64,000 bases of DNA from Actinomycetes bacterium (GTDB lineage Bacteria > Actinomycetota > Coriobacteriia > Coriobacteriales > Eggerthellaceae). The notes under the pieces were generated by a model. It was given only the letters and a program-made list of their open reading frames with translations. It ran no database searches and was not told where the DNA came from. The stretch spans positions 6,992 to 70,991 of the forward strand of contig JAEWQO010000126.1 of assembly GCA_023460315.1 (NCBI GenBank), written 5' to 3'. Below, piece by piece: positions 50,661 through 59,664 of the stretch. The position numbers and the translations under genes were made by a program. Each line of letters begins with the position of its first letter. Within the stretch, counting starts at the first letter, position 1.

Positions 50661-50897
50661 GCGCTTGCGCGGCCTCTCGGGGTGTGTGGAACTCATGTCA
50701 AGGGCCCGAAGTGGGCTGGAAAGGAGGAGCGTGCCTTTCGACTGCCTCTCGGCTTCTTGTTGCAAATCTTAACGCCGCGTTAATGTCGGGAGCTCTATTC
50801 TGAGCTCACTTCGGAAGATGTCCAGCGCCACCTGCCGAATGCTTCAAAAAATCTGGCGTGACCGGGGAAGGCCGCAAGGAGATCGAGGAGGGACCCG

Positions 50898-53006
50898 ATG
50901 GCGGAGACAGCCATGAGACATGAGGATGGCAATGAGCTCGTGCGGCGTGCTGTGCGCGGTGCTTTTGCGAGGATGTCGCTCCGTGAGCAGAGGAAAAACC
51001 CTGTCATGCTGATAGTGTGCCTGTGCGCTGTCCTGACGCTAGCCCTGTTCATCGCCTCGCTTTTTGGGATGCCCGACTCTCAGCCAGGGTTCATCCTTGC
51101 CGTATCGCTCGTCCTGTGGCTGACCGTGCTGTTCTCGAAGTTCGCCGAGGCTTTGGCCGAAGGCCGGGGGGACGAGCAGGAGGAGACGCTCCGGTCGGCC
51201 ATTCATGATGTCGGAGTACATAAACTCAACGAAGGGCTTGTGGCCAGAGGCGCGCATGTTGACGACCCGGCGACATTCTTCTACCTCCGGGCCGACGAGG
51301 TCGATGCGGCTGCACTGAAGAAAAAAGACCTGTTCTTTGTGGCGGCGGGAGATCAGATACCGGCTGACGGAGAGATCGTCAGGGGTGCGGCCACCGTGGA
51401 CGAGAGCGCCGTCACGGGGGAATCCGCCCCAGTCGTTCGCGAGTCGGGCGGCGAGCATCCCTTCGTCACCGGAGGCACCGTGGTGCTTTCGGACTGGCTG
51501 GTGGTGCGTGTCACCGCCGATGCCGGCACGAGTTTTCTTGATCGCATGCTCGTTCTTGTCGAGTCAGCCTCGCGCAAGAAGGTTCCTGAAGAGCGTGCCC
51601 TTGAGGGTCTGCTCGTCGTTCTCGTGGTGGTTTTCTTGGTCGTTGCGGCATCGCTGCTCACCTCTGACAGCTTCCAGGCAGATCAGCTCGGCGAGGGAGG
51701 CCTGGCGGCTGTAACGTCGCTTGTCGCCCTGTTCGTCTGCCTGGCTCCAACCACGGTCGGCGCCTTGATCCCGGCGGTCGGTATTGCCGGCAGGCATCGG
51801 CTGAGCGAGGTGAATGTGCTGGCGAGGGATGGCCGCGCGGTTGAAGCTGCAGGAGACGTCGACGTGCTGTTGCTCGACAAGACGGGCACCGTCACGCTCG
51901 GCAATCGTCAGGCCGTCGAATTTATCCCTGTCAACGGCGCCACCGAACGGGAGGTGGCCAGCGCAGCGCTGGCGGCGAGCCTTTCTGACGACACGCCGGA
52001 AGGACGAAGCATCGTCGCGCTTGCGCAGAAGCTCTTCGGGGAAGAGGGCCGGGGTTTCCTGACGGACGAGATAGCGCCGGTTCCCTTCACGGCTCGGACG
52101 CTCATGAGCGGAGCCGCTTGCGACGGCCGGGAGATGTGGAAGGGAACACCGTGTGCCATCAGGGATTACGTTGAGTCTGGCGGAGGCGTGTGCGGCGATG
52201 CGTGCACCTTGGTCGTCGACCGGGTCTCACGCGCGGGCGGCACGCCGGTTCTGGTCGCGCGTGACCATCGCATTCTTGGAGTCGTGTACCTGCGAGACAT
52301 CGTCAAGCATGGCATGAGAGAGAGCCTGTCCGATCTGCGGACGTTGGGCATCAAAACGGTCATGATCACCGGAGACAACCCCTTTGCTGCCGCCGCGGTT
52401 GCGGCTGAGGCGGGCATCGATGATTTTATCGCCGGAGCAACTCCTGAAAAAAAGAGTGAGGTCATCCGTCGATACCAGGCCAAGAACCACACGGTCGCCA
52501 TGGCGGGAGACGGTTTGAATGACGTTCCTGCGCTCGCCCAGGCGGATGTGGCGGTCGTCATGGGCAGCGGCGTGCAGGCGGCAAAGGAGGCGAGCAACAT
52601 GATTGACCTCGACTCGTCGCCGACAAAGCTCATCGACATCGTCCATATTGGCAAGCAGCTCCTTATGGTGAGGAAGAATTTGATGGCATTCGCCCTTGCG
52701 AATGATCTTGCCAAGTATCTCGTCATCGTTCCCTCCCTGCTCGCACCGCTTTATCCTCAGGCGGATGTGCTGGGCGTCCTTCATTTGGCTGATCCACGGT
52801 CCGTCATCCTGTCTGCCGTCGTCTACAACGCGGTGGTTCTCGTGGCCTTGATTCCATTGGCTCTGAGAGGCATGAGGCACCGCAGCGCGCCTTTCCGCAG
52901 ACAGCCCTCTCTCAGCGTGCTGGCGTATGGCTTGGGGGGAGTCGTGCTTCCCTTTGTTGCCATCAAGCTGCTTGACATCCTGATGGTGCTGGTGGGCGTT
53001 GCTTAA
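50898..53006 (+). CDS. kdpB: potassium-transporting P-type ATPase KdpB subunit
   Basis: This 702-residue P-type ATPase subunit of the Kdp K+ pump has the TGES loop (DESAVTGESAPVVRESGG), the phosphorylated Asp327 in LLLDKTGTVTLGNRQA, the nucleotide-binding KGTPCAIRDYV and the hinge GDGLNDVPALAQADVAVVM. The membrane charges specific to KdpB are kept in LANDLAKYLVIVPS. A complete pump needs KdpA (the selectivity channel) and KdpC, yet neither is adjacent: upstream is 1.36 kb of repeats, and kdpD follows after 229 bp. GAGGAGGG lies before the ATG. It is intact, so it may work with KdpA/KdpC encoded elsewhere or have another role. Confidence 0.93.
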   Translation: MAETAMRHEDGNELVRRAVRGAFARMSLREQRKNPVMLIVCLCAVLTLALFIASLFGMPDSQPGFILAVSLVLWLTVLFSKFAEALAEGRGDEQEETLRSAIHDVGVHKLNEGLVARGAHVDDPATFFYLRADEVDAAALKKKDLFFVAAGDQIPADGEIVRGAATVDESAVTGESAPVVRESGGEHPFVTGGTVVLSDWLVVRVTADAGTSFLDRMLVLVESASRKKVPEERALEGLLVVLVVVFLVVAASLLTSDSFQADQLGEGGLAAVTSLVALFVCLAPTTVGALIPAVGIAGRHRLSEVNVLARDGRAVEAAGDVDVLLLDKTGTVTLGNRQAVEFIPVNGATEREVASAALAASLSDDTPEGRSIVALAQKLFGEEGRGFLTDEIAPVPFTARTLMSGAACDGREMWKGTPCAIRDYVESGGGVCGDACTLVVDRVSRAGGTPVLVARDHRILGVVYLRDIVKHGMRESLSDLRTLGIKTVMITGDNPFAAAAVAAEAGIDDFIAGATPEKKSEVIRRYQAKNHTVAMAGDGLNDVPALAQADVAVVMGSGVQAAKEASNMIDLDSSPTKLIDIVHIGKQLLMVRKNLMAFALANDLAKYLVIVPSLLAPLYPQADVLGVLHLADPRSVILSAVVYNAVVLVALIPLALRGMRHRSAPFRRQPSLSVLAYGLGGVVLPFVAIKLLDILMVLVGVA

Positions 53007-53235
53007 GGCGGTCGGCCTGTCCGCGGGCGCGCTCTCTCCCGTTGCGTCACGTCTGCCGCATGTCGGAGGGTCCTGGGGTGAAACGGACGGGTTTGCTGCC
53101 TGCGCTCGGGCAAAAGAGGAAATCGGCTGTTGTTGCGGTGACGGAACGGGCACCTCGCCTTTCCTGCTTACGTGCTATGATGACGACGAATGAGGCTTCG
53201 GCACGTCCCGCTGTTATCTTCGATGCAAAGGGGGC

Positions 53236-56028
53236 ATGATGGACAGGGCGTACGGTGGATCGGTGCCGCGTCGAGACTCCGACGGCGAGACTTCCGGTTC
53301 TGCCCCTGCCGCCGGTGACATCGCCGATGCCACGCGTGGCACACTCAAGATATTCTTTGGCTATGCGGCAGGCGTCGGCAAAACCTACGCCATGCTCGAA
53401 CGGGCTCATGCGGCGGTGGGGGAAGGCTGCGATGTCGTTGTCGGGTACATCGAGCCTCACACGCGTGTCGAGACCATGGCGCTCGTCGAAGGCCTCGAGT
53501 GCGTCTCTCCGCTGGCGGTCGAGCATCGCGGCATCACGTTGCGCGAACTTGACCTAGATGCCGTTCTTGCACGAAATCCGCAGATCGTGCTCGTCGACGA
53601 GCTTGCGCACACCAATGCCTCCGGGCGTCGCCACCGCAAGCGCTATCAGGACGTCGAGGAACTGCTGCGTGCGGGAATCAGCGTTTTCACCACGATGAAC
53701 GTCCAGCATCTGGAGGGCTTGAACGACAAGATAGCCGCCATCACGCAGGTCGACGTGACAGAACGGGTTCCCGACCGCGTCTTTGACTGCGCCGATTCCG
53801 TTGAATTGGTCGACATCGAGCCGAATGACCTGATCGAACGTCTGGAAGCGGGCAAGGTCTACCTTCCCGAGCGCGCGGCTGCGGCGCTGGCGAACTTCTT
53901 CTCGCGCAGGAACCTCATGGCGTTGCGGGAAATCGCGCTGCGCCGCATGGCCGATCGCCTGACCCGCAGGGCTGAGGATCGGGGCCCGACAACGCATGGG
54001 GAGGCCGGCGAGGACGTGCTGGTGCGGGTGACGGCAGAAGCGGGCAATGCCAAGGTGATACGTGCTGCGGCAAACATGGCCGAGTCGTTGCACGGGACCC
54101 TGACCGCTCTGGTCGTCGTGGCGGAGAGCAGGAGGCCCGCCACGGACGAAAGCGTGCGCTTGCGTCGAAACATCGACCTTGCGGAGGAACTGGGGGGCCA
54201 TGTGGTGACGCTGCACGGCGATGACGCAGCGCTGCTCATCTCTCAGTATTCGGTAACTGCCGGCATCACACACCTGGTGATTGGCGGGGCCGCATCGGGC
54301 GCGGGGCCCGTTTGGGCCCGCGACGAGATTGTCAACCGGTTGATCAGGCTATCGTATGGGGCATCCATCACGGTGATCCCGGTCAAGGATCTGCCGGGGA
54401 GACTTGGAGCGGCGCGTGGCGTCACGGGATTTCGGCTGACGTGGGGAGATTTCGGGAAAGCTCTCGCCGCAGTCGCAGTGGCGACGGCGTTTGGCCTGGC
54501 ACTCCATTCCCTCGGTTTTGCCTCGTCTGTCATCCTCATGATTTACATGCTGGTCACCCTCTTGTTTGCAACGAGGGCCGAAGGCTTCTTCTACGCGGTG
54601 TTCGCCGCTCTCGGCAGCGTCTTGGCCTATAATTTTTTTCTTACCGAGCCGCGCTTCACCTTTCATGTCGCGGGATTCTCGTATCCCATCATCTTTGCAT
54701 TCCTCCTCGTTGGAACGTTGGTGGCCTCGTCGCTCGCCATACGCATAAAGCGACAGGCTGAGGCCACGGCCCGCCGCGCCTACCGCACTGAGGTTCTGCT
54801 GGAAAGCAGCCGTGAGCTGCAGGCGAGCACAACAGTCGAAGCGTGCTTTGCAACGTCGGCGACCCAGCTCATGAAGATCCTCGATCGCCCGGTGATCATG
54901 TATCGGATGGGGGATGACGGCCGTCTGGGCGAGCCGCAAGTGAGCGATCCCTCCGGTGCCGGTGCGCTTCCGGCCGGACTCACTGCCCAAAGCGAGATGG
55001 CCGTCGCCGCCTGGGTGGCATCCAACAATGAGCGGGCGGGGGCAACGACCGACACGCTGCGTGAGGCACGCTGCCTCTATCTGCCCATCAGGTCGAAGAA
55101 CCAGGTCTTCGGAGTGGCGGGCCTCATGGTTCAAAATGACGATGAGGATTTTGGGGCTTTTGAGAAGAATCTCATGGTGGCCGTGCTGGCCGAATGCGGG
55201 CAGGCGGCTGAACGGCTATCGTTCGCACGTGAGCGCCATGAGATGCGCATGAAGGTGGAAAAGGAAGCGCTTCGGTCCAATCTGTTGCGCGCCATATCGC
55301 ATGATCTGCGCACGCCCCTCACCAGCATCTCGGGAGATGCCGACATGTTGCTTTCCGCTTCCGGACATCTGACCGAAAAACAGAGGCTCCAGATGTATCG
55401 CGACATCCATGAGGATGCAAGCTGGCTGATCGACCTGGTGGAAAATTTGCTGTCAGTCACCCGCATTGACGATGGGACCGTGCAGCTCACGCTGCAACCC
55501 GAGCTGATCGGGGATGTTGTGCAGGAGGCCCTGCGCCATGCCGGCAGGCGCTTGGAGGACCATCACGTTTCGGTCGAAGTGCCTGACGAGCTTCTCCTGG
55601 CGCAGATGGATGCGCGCCTGATCATGCAAGTTATCGTCAACCTTGTCAACAACGCCGCCACCTACACTCCCCGAGGATCAAACATCACCGTCTCTGCCCT
55701 GCGGGCGGACGATGGGTGCCGGCCCGTTGTGCGCGTCTCGGTTGCCGACGACGGCCCTGGGGTCCCTGATGCCGACAAGGCTCGCATCTTCGACATGTTT
55801 GCCCACGCGTCCGTGGCAGATCGGCTGGTGGAAGGTGGCGACGCGCGCCGGGGGATGGGCTTGGGCCTTGCCCTGTGCCGTTCTATCGTGCGAGTTCACG
55901 GAGGCGAGATAACCGTGCGTGACGCCTGTCCGCATGGCTGCGTGTTCTCGTTCGACGTGCCGCTTGTTCACGTTGACGGTCTTGAGGAATGGAACGAGCG
56001 CGGAGCGTCTTGGCAGGGGGAACGCTGA
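53236..56028 (+). CDS. kdpD: KdpD osmosensitive K+-sensing histidine kinase
   Basis: This 930-residue protein has the full KdpD layout. The N-terminal KdpD domain (about 35-245) carries Walker A GYAAGVGKTYAMLERA, LVDELAHTNASGRRHRKRYQ and FTTMNVQHLEGLND. A Usp domain (about 255-385), four membrane helices (about 400-500), a GAF domain (about 530-660) and the transmitter follow, with His689 in RAISHDLRTPLTSISG, the N-box VNLVNNAATY and GMGLGLALCRSI. It senses K+ limitation and turgor and phosphorylates KdpE. The ATG at 53236 follows AAGGGGGC. Its stop overlaps kdpE by one base. Confidence 0.95.
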   Translation: MMDRAYGGSVPRRDSDGETSGSAPAAGDIADATRGTLKIFFGYAAGVGKTYAMLERAHAAVGEGCDVVVGYIEPHTRVETMALVEGLECVSPLAVEHRGITLRELDLDAVLARNPQIVLVDELAHTNASGRRHRKRYQDVEELLRAGISVFTTMNVQHLEGLNDKIAAITQVDVTERVPDRVFDCADSVELVDIEPNDLIERLEAGKVYLPERAAAALANFFSRRNLMALREIALRRMADRLTRRAEDRGPTTHGEAGEDVLVRVTAEAGNAKVIRAAANMAESLHGTLTALVVVAESRRPATDESVRLRRNIDLAEELGGHVVTLHGDDAALLISQYSVTAGITHLVIGGAASGAGPVWARDEIVNRLIRLSYGASITVIPVKDLPGRLGAARGVTGFRLTWGDFGKALAAVAVATAFGLALHSLGFASSVILMIYMLVTLLFATRAEGFFYAVFAALGSVLAYNFFLTEPRFTFHVAGFSYPIIFAFLLVGTLVASSLAIRIKRQAEATARRAYRTEVLLESSRELQASTTVEACFATSATQLMKILDRPVIMYRMGDDGRLGEPQVSDPSGAGALPAGLTAQSEMAVAAWVASNNERAGATTDTLREARCLYLPIRSKNQVFGVAGLMVQNDDEDFGAFEKNLMVAVLAECGQAAERLSFARERHEMRMKVEKEALRSNLLRAISHDLRTPLTSISGDADMLLSASGHLTEKQRLQMYRDIHEDASWLIDLVENLLSVTRIDDGTVQLTLQPELIGDVVQEALRHAGRRLEDHHVSVEVPDELLLAQMDARLIMQVIVNLVNNAATYTPRGSNITVSALRADDGCRPVVRVSVADDGPGVPDADKARIFDMFAHASVADRLVEGGDARRGMGLGLALCRSIVRVHGGEITVRDACPHGCVFSFDVPLVHVDGLEEWNERGASWQGER

Positions 56029-56726
56029 TGGATTCCCCTTTTCAGATTTTGGTTGTCGAGGATGATGCGGCAGTGCGCAACCTTGTTGCGACGACGCTCG
56101 ATGTGCAGGGGTATCGGCACCGTGAGGCATCGACAGGTGGCCGGGCGTTGCTCGAGCTGTGTTCGGCGATTCCGGTCGATCTGATGATCCTCGACCTGGG
56201 GCTGCCCGACATGGACGGCGTCGATATCATCCGTGGGGTGCGTGAATGGTCGTCCCTGCCCATCATGGTGCTTTCGGCGCGCCTTGACGATGCCGACAAG
56301 GTGGAGGCGCTCGATGCGGGCGCAGACGACTATCTGGTCAAACCTTTCTCGGTGGACGAGTTGCTGGCCCGTCTGCGCGTGGCGTTGCGCCGCCTTGCGT
56401 CCGCGGCGGAACCAGAGGATGCCGTCTATCGAAACGGCGGGCTCTGCATTGACTATCGGGCGGCCGTTGTCACGCGCGATGGCGACGAGATCCATCTCAC
56501 GCCCCTTGAATATCGGCTGTTGTGCCTGCTTGCACGCAACACCGGCAAGGTGCTCACCCACAACTACATTCTCAAAGAAGTGTGGGGAATGGCCCTGTCG
56601 TCAGACCTGCCGTCTCTCCGCGTCTTCATGGCCACCCTTCGCAAGAAGATCGAGCCCGATCCCGCTCAACCGATATACCTGCACACCCATATCGGCATCG
56701 GATACCGTATGCTGCGGGTGGAGTGA
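56028..56726 (+). CDS. kdpE: KdpE response regulator
   Basis: This 232-residue OmpR-family regulator has phosphoacceptor Asp56 in LMILDLGLPDMDG, LSARLDDADKVEALDAGADD and a C-terminal winged helix, HLTPLEYRLLCLLARNTGKV, ending THIGIGYRML as in KdpE. The start overlaps the kdpD stop (TGATG), so the pair is coupled. Targets would normally be kdpFABC; here only kdpB is nearby. It converges on menG with a 39-bp gap that contains two 19-bp copies of a CGGAGCTG-type repeat. Confidence 0.94.
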   Translation: MDSPFQILVVEDDAAVRNLVATTLDVQGYRHREASTGGRALLELCSAIPVDLMILDLGLPDMDGVDIIRGVREWSSLPIMVLSARLDDADKVEALDAGADDYLVKPFSVDELLARLRVALRRLASAAEPEDAVYRNGGLCIDYRAAVVTRDGDEIHLTPLEYRLLCLLARNTGKVLTHNYILKEVWGMALSSDLPSLRVFMATLRKKIEPDPAQPIYLHTHIGIGYRMLRVE

Positions 56727-56765
56727 GCCGGAGCTGTCCTGCCGGTCGGAGCTGCCCTGTCGGTC

Positions 56766-57512
56766 TTAAGCCGAAGGCTTTTCGGCGAGGTGGACCGCGG
56801 CGATCCCCCCTGCATAGTTTTTCCAGGTCACATTTTGAAACCCTGCATGCTCCAGCATGTGGGCGTAGGTGCTCTGGTTGGGAAACGCCCTGATGGAGCG
56901 GGCGAGGTAGACGAATCCCTCCTTGTCTCCCGTCACGAGCCCTCCCCAAAAGGGGATCATGTGCTTGAGGTAAAAGCCATACAGGGCGTTCCAGAGGCGG
57001 TTCGGCGGGGTGGAAAACTCGAGGCACACCAACGTTCCCCCTGGTTTCAGGACACGGAGCATCTCGGCAAGTGCGCGTTCTCGGTCGGGCATGTTGCGAA
57101 TGCCATATGCCATGGTGACCACATCGTATGTCTGATCCTCATACGGGATATGCTGTGCGTCCACCACCTCGATGTCCATCGGCACGCCGCAGGCGGCTCC
57201 TGCGTCGCAATGCGAGCGGGCGACTTCGAGCATTTCGGGAACGAGGTCGGTCAGCTGTATATGTTTCGGGCGTCTCATCCGTGCAGCGGTGAACGCCACG
57301 TCGCCGGTTCCCCCCGCGATGTCAAGCATCTCGGCATCTTCGCTGAGAGGGGACTGTCGTATCATGTCGGCAAGCCACAGCCGATACATTCCCATGCTGG
57401 AAAGGGCATTGAAGCGCTCGTATTTCCTTGCTATGGATGAGAATATTTCCTTGACGCGTTCGGACGAGACTTCTGCCGGTGCCTCTTTGCCGGTTGCTGT
57501 ATCTATGCTCAC
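56766..57512 (-). CDS. menG: demethylmenaquinone methyltransferase
   Basis: This 248-residue class I SAM methyltransferase of the UbiE/MenG family makes menaquinone from demethylmenaquinone. It has VKEIFSSIARKYERFNALSS, the SAM motif EMLDIAGGTGDVAF, VTMAYGIRNMPDRERALAEM (the UbiE signature) and LKPGGTLVCLEFSTPP. Start GTG at 57512 with GGAG 8 bp upstream; the open frame continues upstream without homology. Menaquinone is the likely electron donor for the DmsABC system in this window. Confidence 0.94.
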   Translation of the reverse strand: MSIDTATGKEAPAEVSSERVKEIFSSIARKYERFNALSSMGMYRLWLADMIRQSPLSEDAEMLDIAGGTGDVAFTAARMRRPKHIQLTDLVPEMLEVARSHCDAGAACGVPMDIEVVDAQHIPYEDQTYDVVTMAYGIRNMPDRERALAEMLRVLKPGGTLVCLEFSTPPNRLWNALYGFYLKHMIPFWGGLVTGDKEGFVYLARSIRAFPNQSTYAHMLEHAGFQNVTWKNYAGGIAAVHLAEKPSA

Positions 57513-57939
57513 AGATGCTGCTCCATCATGGTCGTGGTGAATTGGCTGAAGGCATGATACCTCAGCTTGGACGGTTCGTGCGCGCATCTCCGGGCGCGTT
57601 CGCTTTGCGGGGCATGGCCGGTGGCGATCCGCCGGGGCCGCTTTCGGGATTCGGGGATTGTGGGCGCAGGAAGGTGTGGTGTGTCCATCGAGCAGTATAG
57701 CACGCTTTCGCCTGGGCGCTTCGCCGCTCAGGCCGGCGAGCTGGCGGACAGAAACGGAGAAATCGCTTCTCCCGGGAGTTGGCGTGAGACCTGGTTTCGC
57801 GTATATTTGACAGAGCTGACGGGCAAGGGGCATCGTGCATCCGCCCTCACGCCGAATGGCCTCTGTGGATTTGCGGGAGAGCGCGCAGGCGGTGCTATCA
57901 TACGGGCACACGATTATTCGGGAGATAGGCGGGCCATCC
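57513..57939. other. divergent gap between menG and the amidohydrolase gene
   Basis: No gene is recognised. The gap should hold the promoters of both divergent genes. GCAGTATAGCACG near 57690 could include a -10, but no clear -35 was found. Confidence 0.4.
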
Positions 57940-59295
57940 ATGTTGCTGTGTGCACAATATATCCTTCCCATCACCTCAAAGCCGTTTCGCAACGGTGCGG
58001 TGCTCGTCCGCGACGGGCTTATCCGCGATATCGGGACGATTGACATGCTGAAGCTTCGCTATCCCGACGAAGAAGTCGTTGACTACGGCTTGGCGGCCCT
58101 TCTTCCTGGCTTGGTGGACCTGCATACCCATCTCGAGAATGCGGTCATGCGCGGCATCGTGCATGACGTTCCCTATACGACCTGGATCATGTCCATGGTG
58201 GAGAAAAGCTCGAAGATGGATGTGGGCGATTGGTACGACTCCGCCATACTCGGTGGTCTTGAGGCTCTTTCCAGCGGCATCACCTGTGTCGCCGACATCA
58301 CGGCGACGGGTGCCGCCTGCACGGCGACGCAGAAACTGGGCATGCGCAGCGTCATCTACCGCGAGGTCGGCGCCATGGACAAGCGGCGCGTTGACTATGC
58401 CATGAGAATTGCCGAGAACGACATCATGCACTGGCGCGAGGAGGTCGACTCGCAGCGTGTCACCATCGGGATAGCTCCCGCGGCGGTGTACACCTGTCAT
58501 CCCTCCGTGTTCACGAAGGTCGCGGACTTTGCGCGTAAGGAAAGCATTCCGGTTGCCATGCATCTTGCGGGCAGTCGCGAAGAATTCAACTTCATCAAAT
58601 ACGGCTCGTCGCCGTTCTCGGTGCACGGCATGGACAACAGGCGGGGCTACGTCGAGATTCCTCCCTGGCTTCCCACGGGGACGACCCCGGTTCGCTATGC
58701 CTTGAACTGGGGCGCGTTTGAGTCTGACAACGTCATGGCCATCCACTGCGTCCATGTCGATGGCAACGACATCAAGAAGCTCAAGGAATATGATGTGGCC
58801 GTGGCTGCCTGTCCCCGCTGCAACGCGCAGCTTGGCATGGGCATAGCGCCCCTCACGGAATTTCTGCGCGCCGGGCTGCGCGTGGGCCTTGGCACCGATT
58901 CGCCTGCCGCAACTGACTCGACGGACATTCTCACCGAGATGAGGATTGGCATGCTGGTCCAGCGTGCCGTGAACGTCGGCCAGTTCCTCGATTCGGCGAC
59001 CATGTTGGAAATGGCAACCATCGGCGGAGCGCGGGCGCTCAAGCTTGATAAGAGGATCGGTTCGCTTGAGGTGGGCAAATGCGCGGACATCGTGGCCGTT
59101 GACCTGTCAGGATCACACCAGACGCCCACGACGGATCCGGTTTCGGCCGTGGTGAACACCTGCACCGAGGCGGATGTTCTCATGACCATGGTGGGAGGCA
59201 AGGCGTTATACGAAAAAAGAAAGTGGCATGTCGATGTCGAGGTGGCAAAGAACATCGCCCGCGTCATCGAAATCCGCGGAAAGCTTCGAGACTAG
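57940..59295 (+). CDS. amidohydrolase/adenine-type deaminase family protein
   Basis: This 451-residue metal-dependent amidohydrolase is related to the MTA/SAH deaminase, SsnA and aminodeoxyfutalosine deaminase group. Metal ligands are PGLVDLHTHLENAVMRG (HxH), the His in VAMHLAGSREEFNF, the His in AIHCVHVDGND and the Asp in LGTDSPAATDSTDIL. The C-terminus GSLEVGKCADIVAVDLS is the usual beta-sandwich return. The ATG at 57940 begins a typical LLCAQYILPIT strand. It is divergent from menG; a role in the futalosine route to menaquinone is possible but unproven. Confidence 0.85.
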   Translation: MLLCAQYILPITSKPFRNGAVLVRDGLIRDIGTIDMLKLRYPDEEVVDYGLAALLPGLVDLHTHLENAVMRGIVHDVPYTTWIMSMVEKSSKMDVGDWYDSAILGGLEALSSGITCVADITATGAACTATQKLGMRSVIYREVGAMDKRRVDYAMRIAENDIMHWREEVDSQRVTIGIAPAAVYTCHPSVFTKVADFARKESIPVAMHLAGSREEFNFIKYGSSPFSVHGMDNRRGYVEIPPWLPTGTTPVRYALNWGAFESDNVMAIHCVHVDGNDIKKLKEYDVAVAACPRCNAQLGMGIAPLTEFLRAGLRVGLGTDSPAATDSTDILTEMRIGMLVQRAVNVGQFLDSATMLEMATIGGARALKLDKRIGSLEVGKCADIVAVDLSGSHQTPTTDPVSAVVNTCTEADVLMTMVGGKALYEKRKWHVDVEVAKNIARVIEIRGKLRD

Positions 59296-59314
59296 ACGGT
59301 TGAAGGTGTAGGAC

Positions 59315-59512
59315 ATGGGGACGAATCAAAAGCTTACGGCAAAGCAGAAAAGCGAGCGCATCAAAGCGGCGCAGGAACGCGAGGCCCATGCAAAGGCTCA
59401 ACGGGAGCGTGCCGAGCGTACCAAAAAGATATTCACGGTGGTCATTTGTATCATCTTGGTGCTGGCACTCGGCATCCCGACCATGGCGCTTGCCGTGCTC
59501 GGCTCATCGTAG
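59315..59512 (+). CDS. small single-helix membrane protein
   Basis: This 65-residue protein has a highly charged amphipathic N-terminal half rich in Lys, Glu, Arg and Ala (residues 5-37, probably a helix or coiled coil) and one transmembrane segment (IFTVVICIILVLALGIPTMA, about 39-58). I recognise no family. GAAGGTG precedes the ATG. It lies 19 bp after the amidohydrolase stop and 152 bp before tatA, so it may belong to either transcript. Confidence 0.6.
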   Translation: MGTNQKLTAKQKSERIKAAQEREAHAKAQRERAERTKKIFTVVICIILVLALGIPTMALAVLGSS

Positions 59513-59664
59513 AGCCGCTCACGGATTGTCGCATCTCGGTTTTTCTGTGGAGAGCGTGCCGTCACCGACACGTCAAACGTTTGTGATACTATAGCCCGGT
59601 TACTGCGAAAGCGGGCTTCGACGGCTCGTCTGACGCGTGGAAGAGACTGACAAAGGGGTTATCC

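Larger units (their letters stand above)
49540..50897. other. 1.36-kb gene-free region with five different repeat arrays
   Basis: No protein is recognised on either strand between the t6A gene and kdpB; in particular there is no kdpA. The stretch holds a 33-bp x 3 array, a CCCT microsatellite, an 18-bp x 4 array and a His/Pro-codon-like GC-rich degenerate array, listed separately. The ribosome binding site of kdpB (GAGGAGGG) is at its right end. Confidence 0.65.

Noticed and set aside
50352..50803. Overlapping frames of about 125-145 codons in the repeats before kdpB
   Set aside because: All are readings of the degenerate CCGCATCC array in different frames; no kdpA or other domain is seen.
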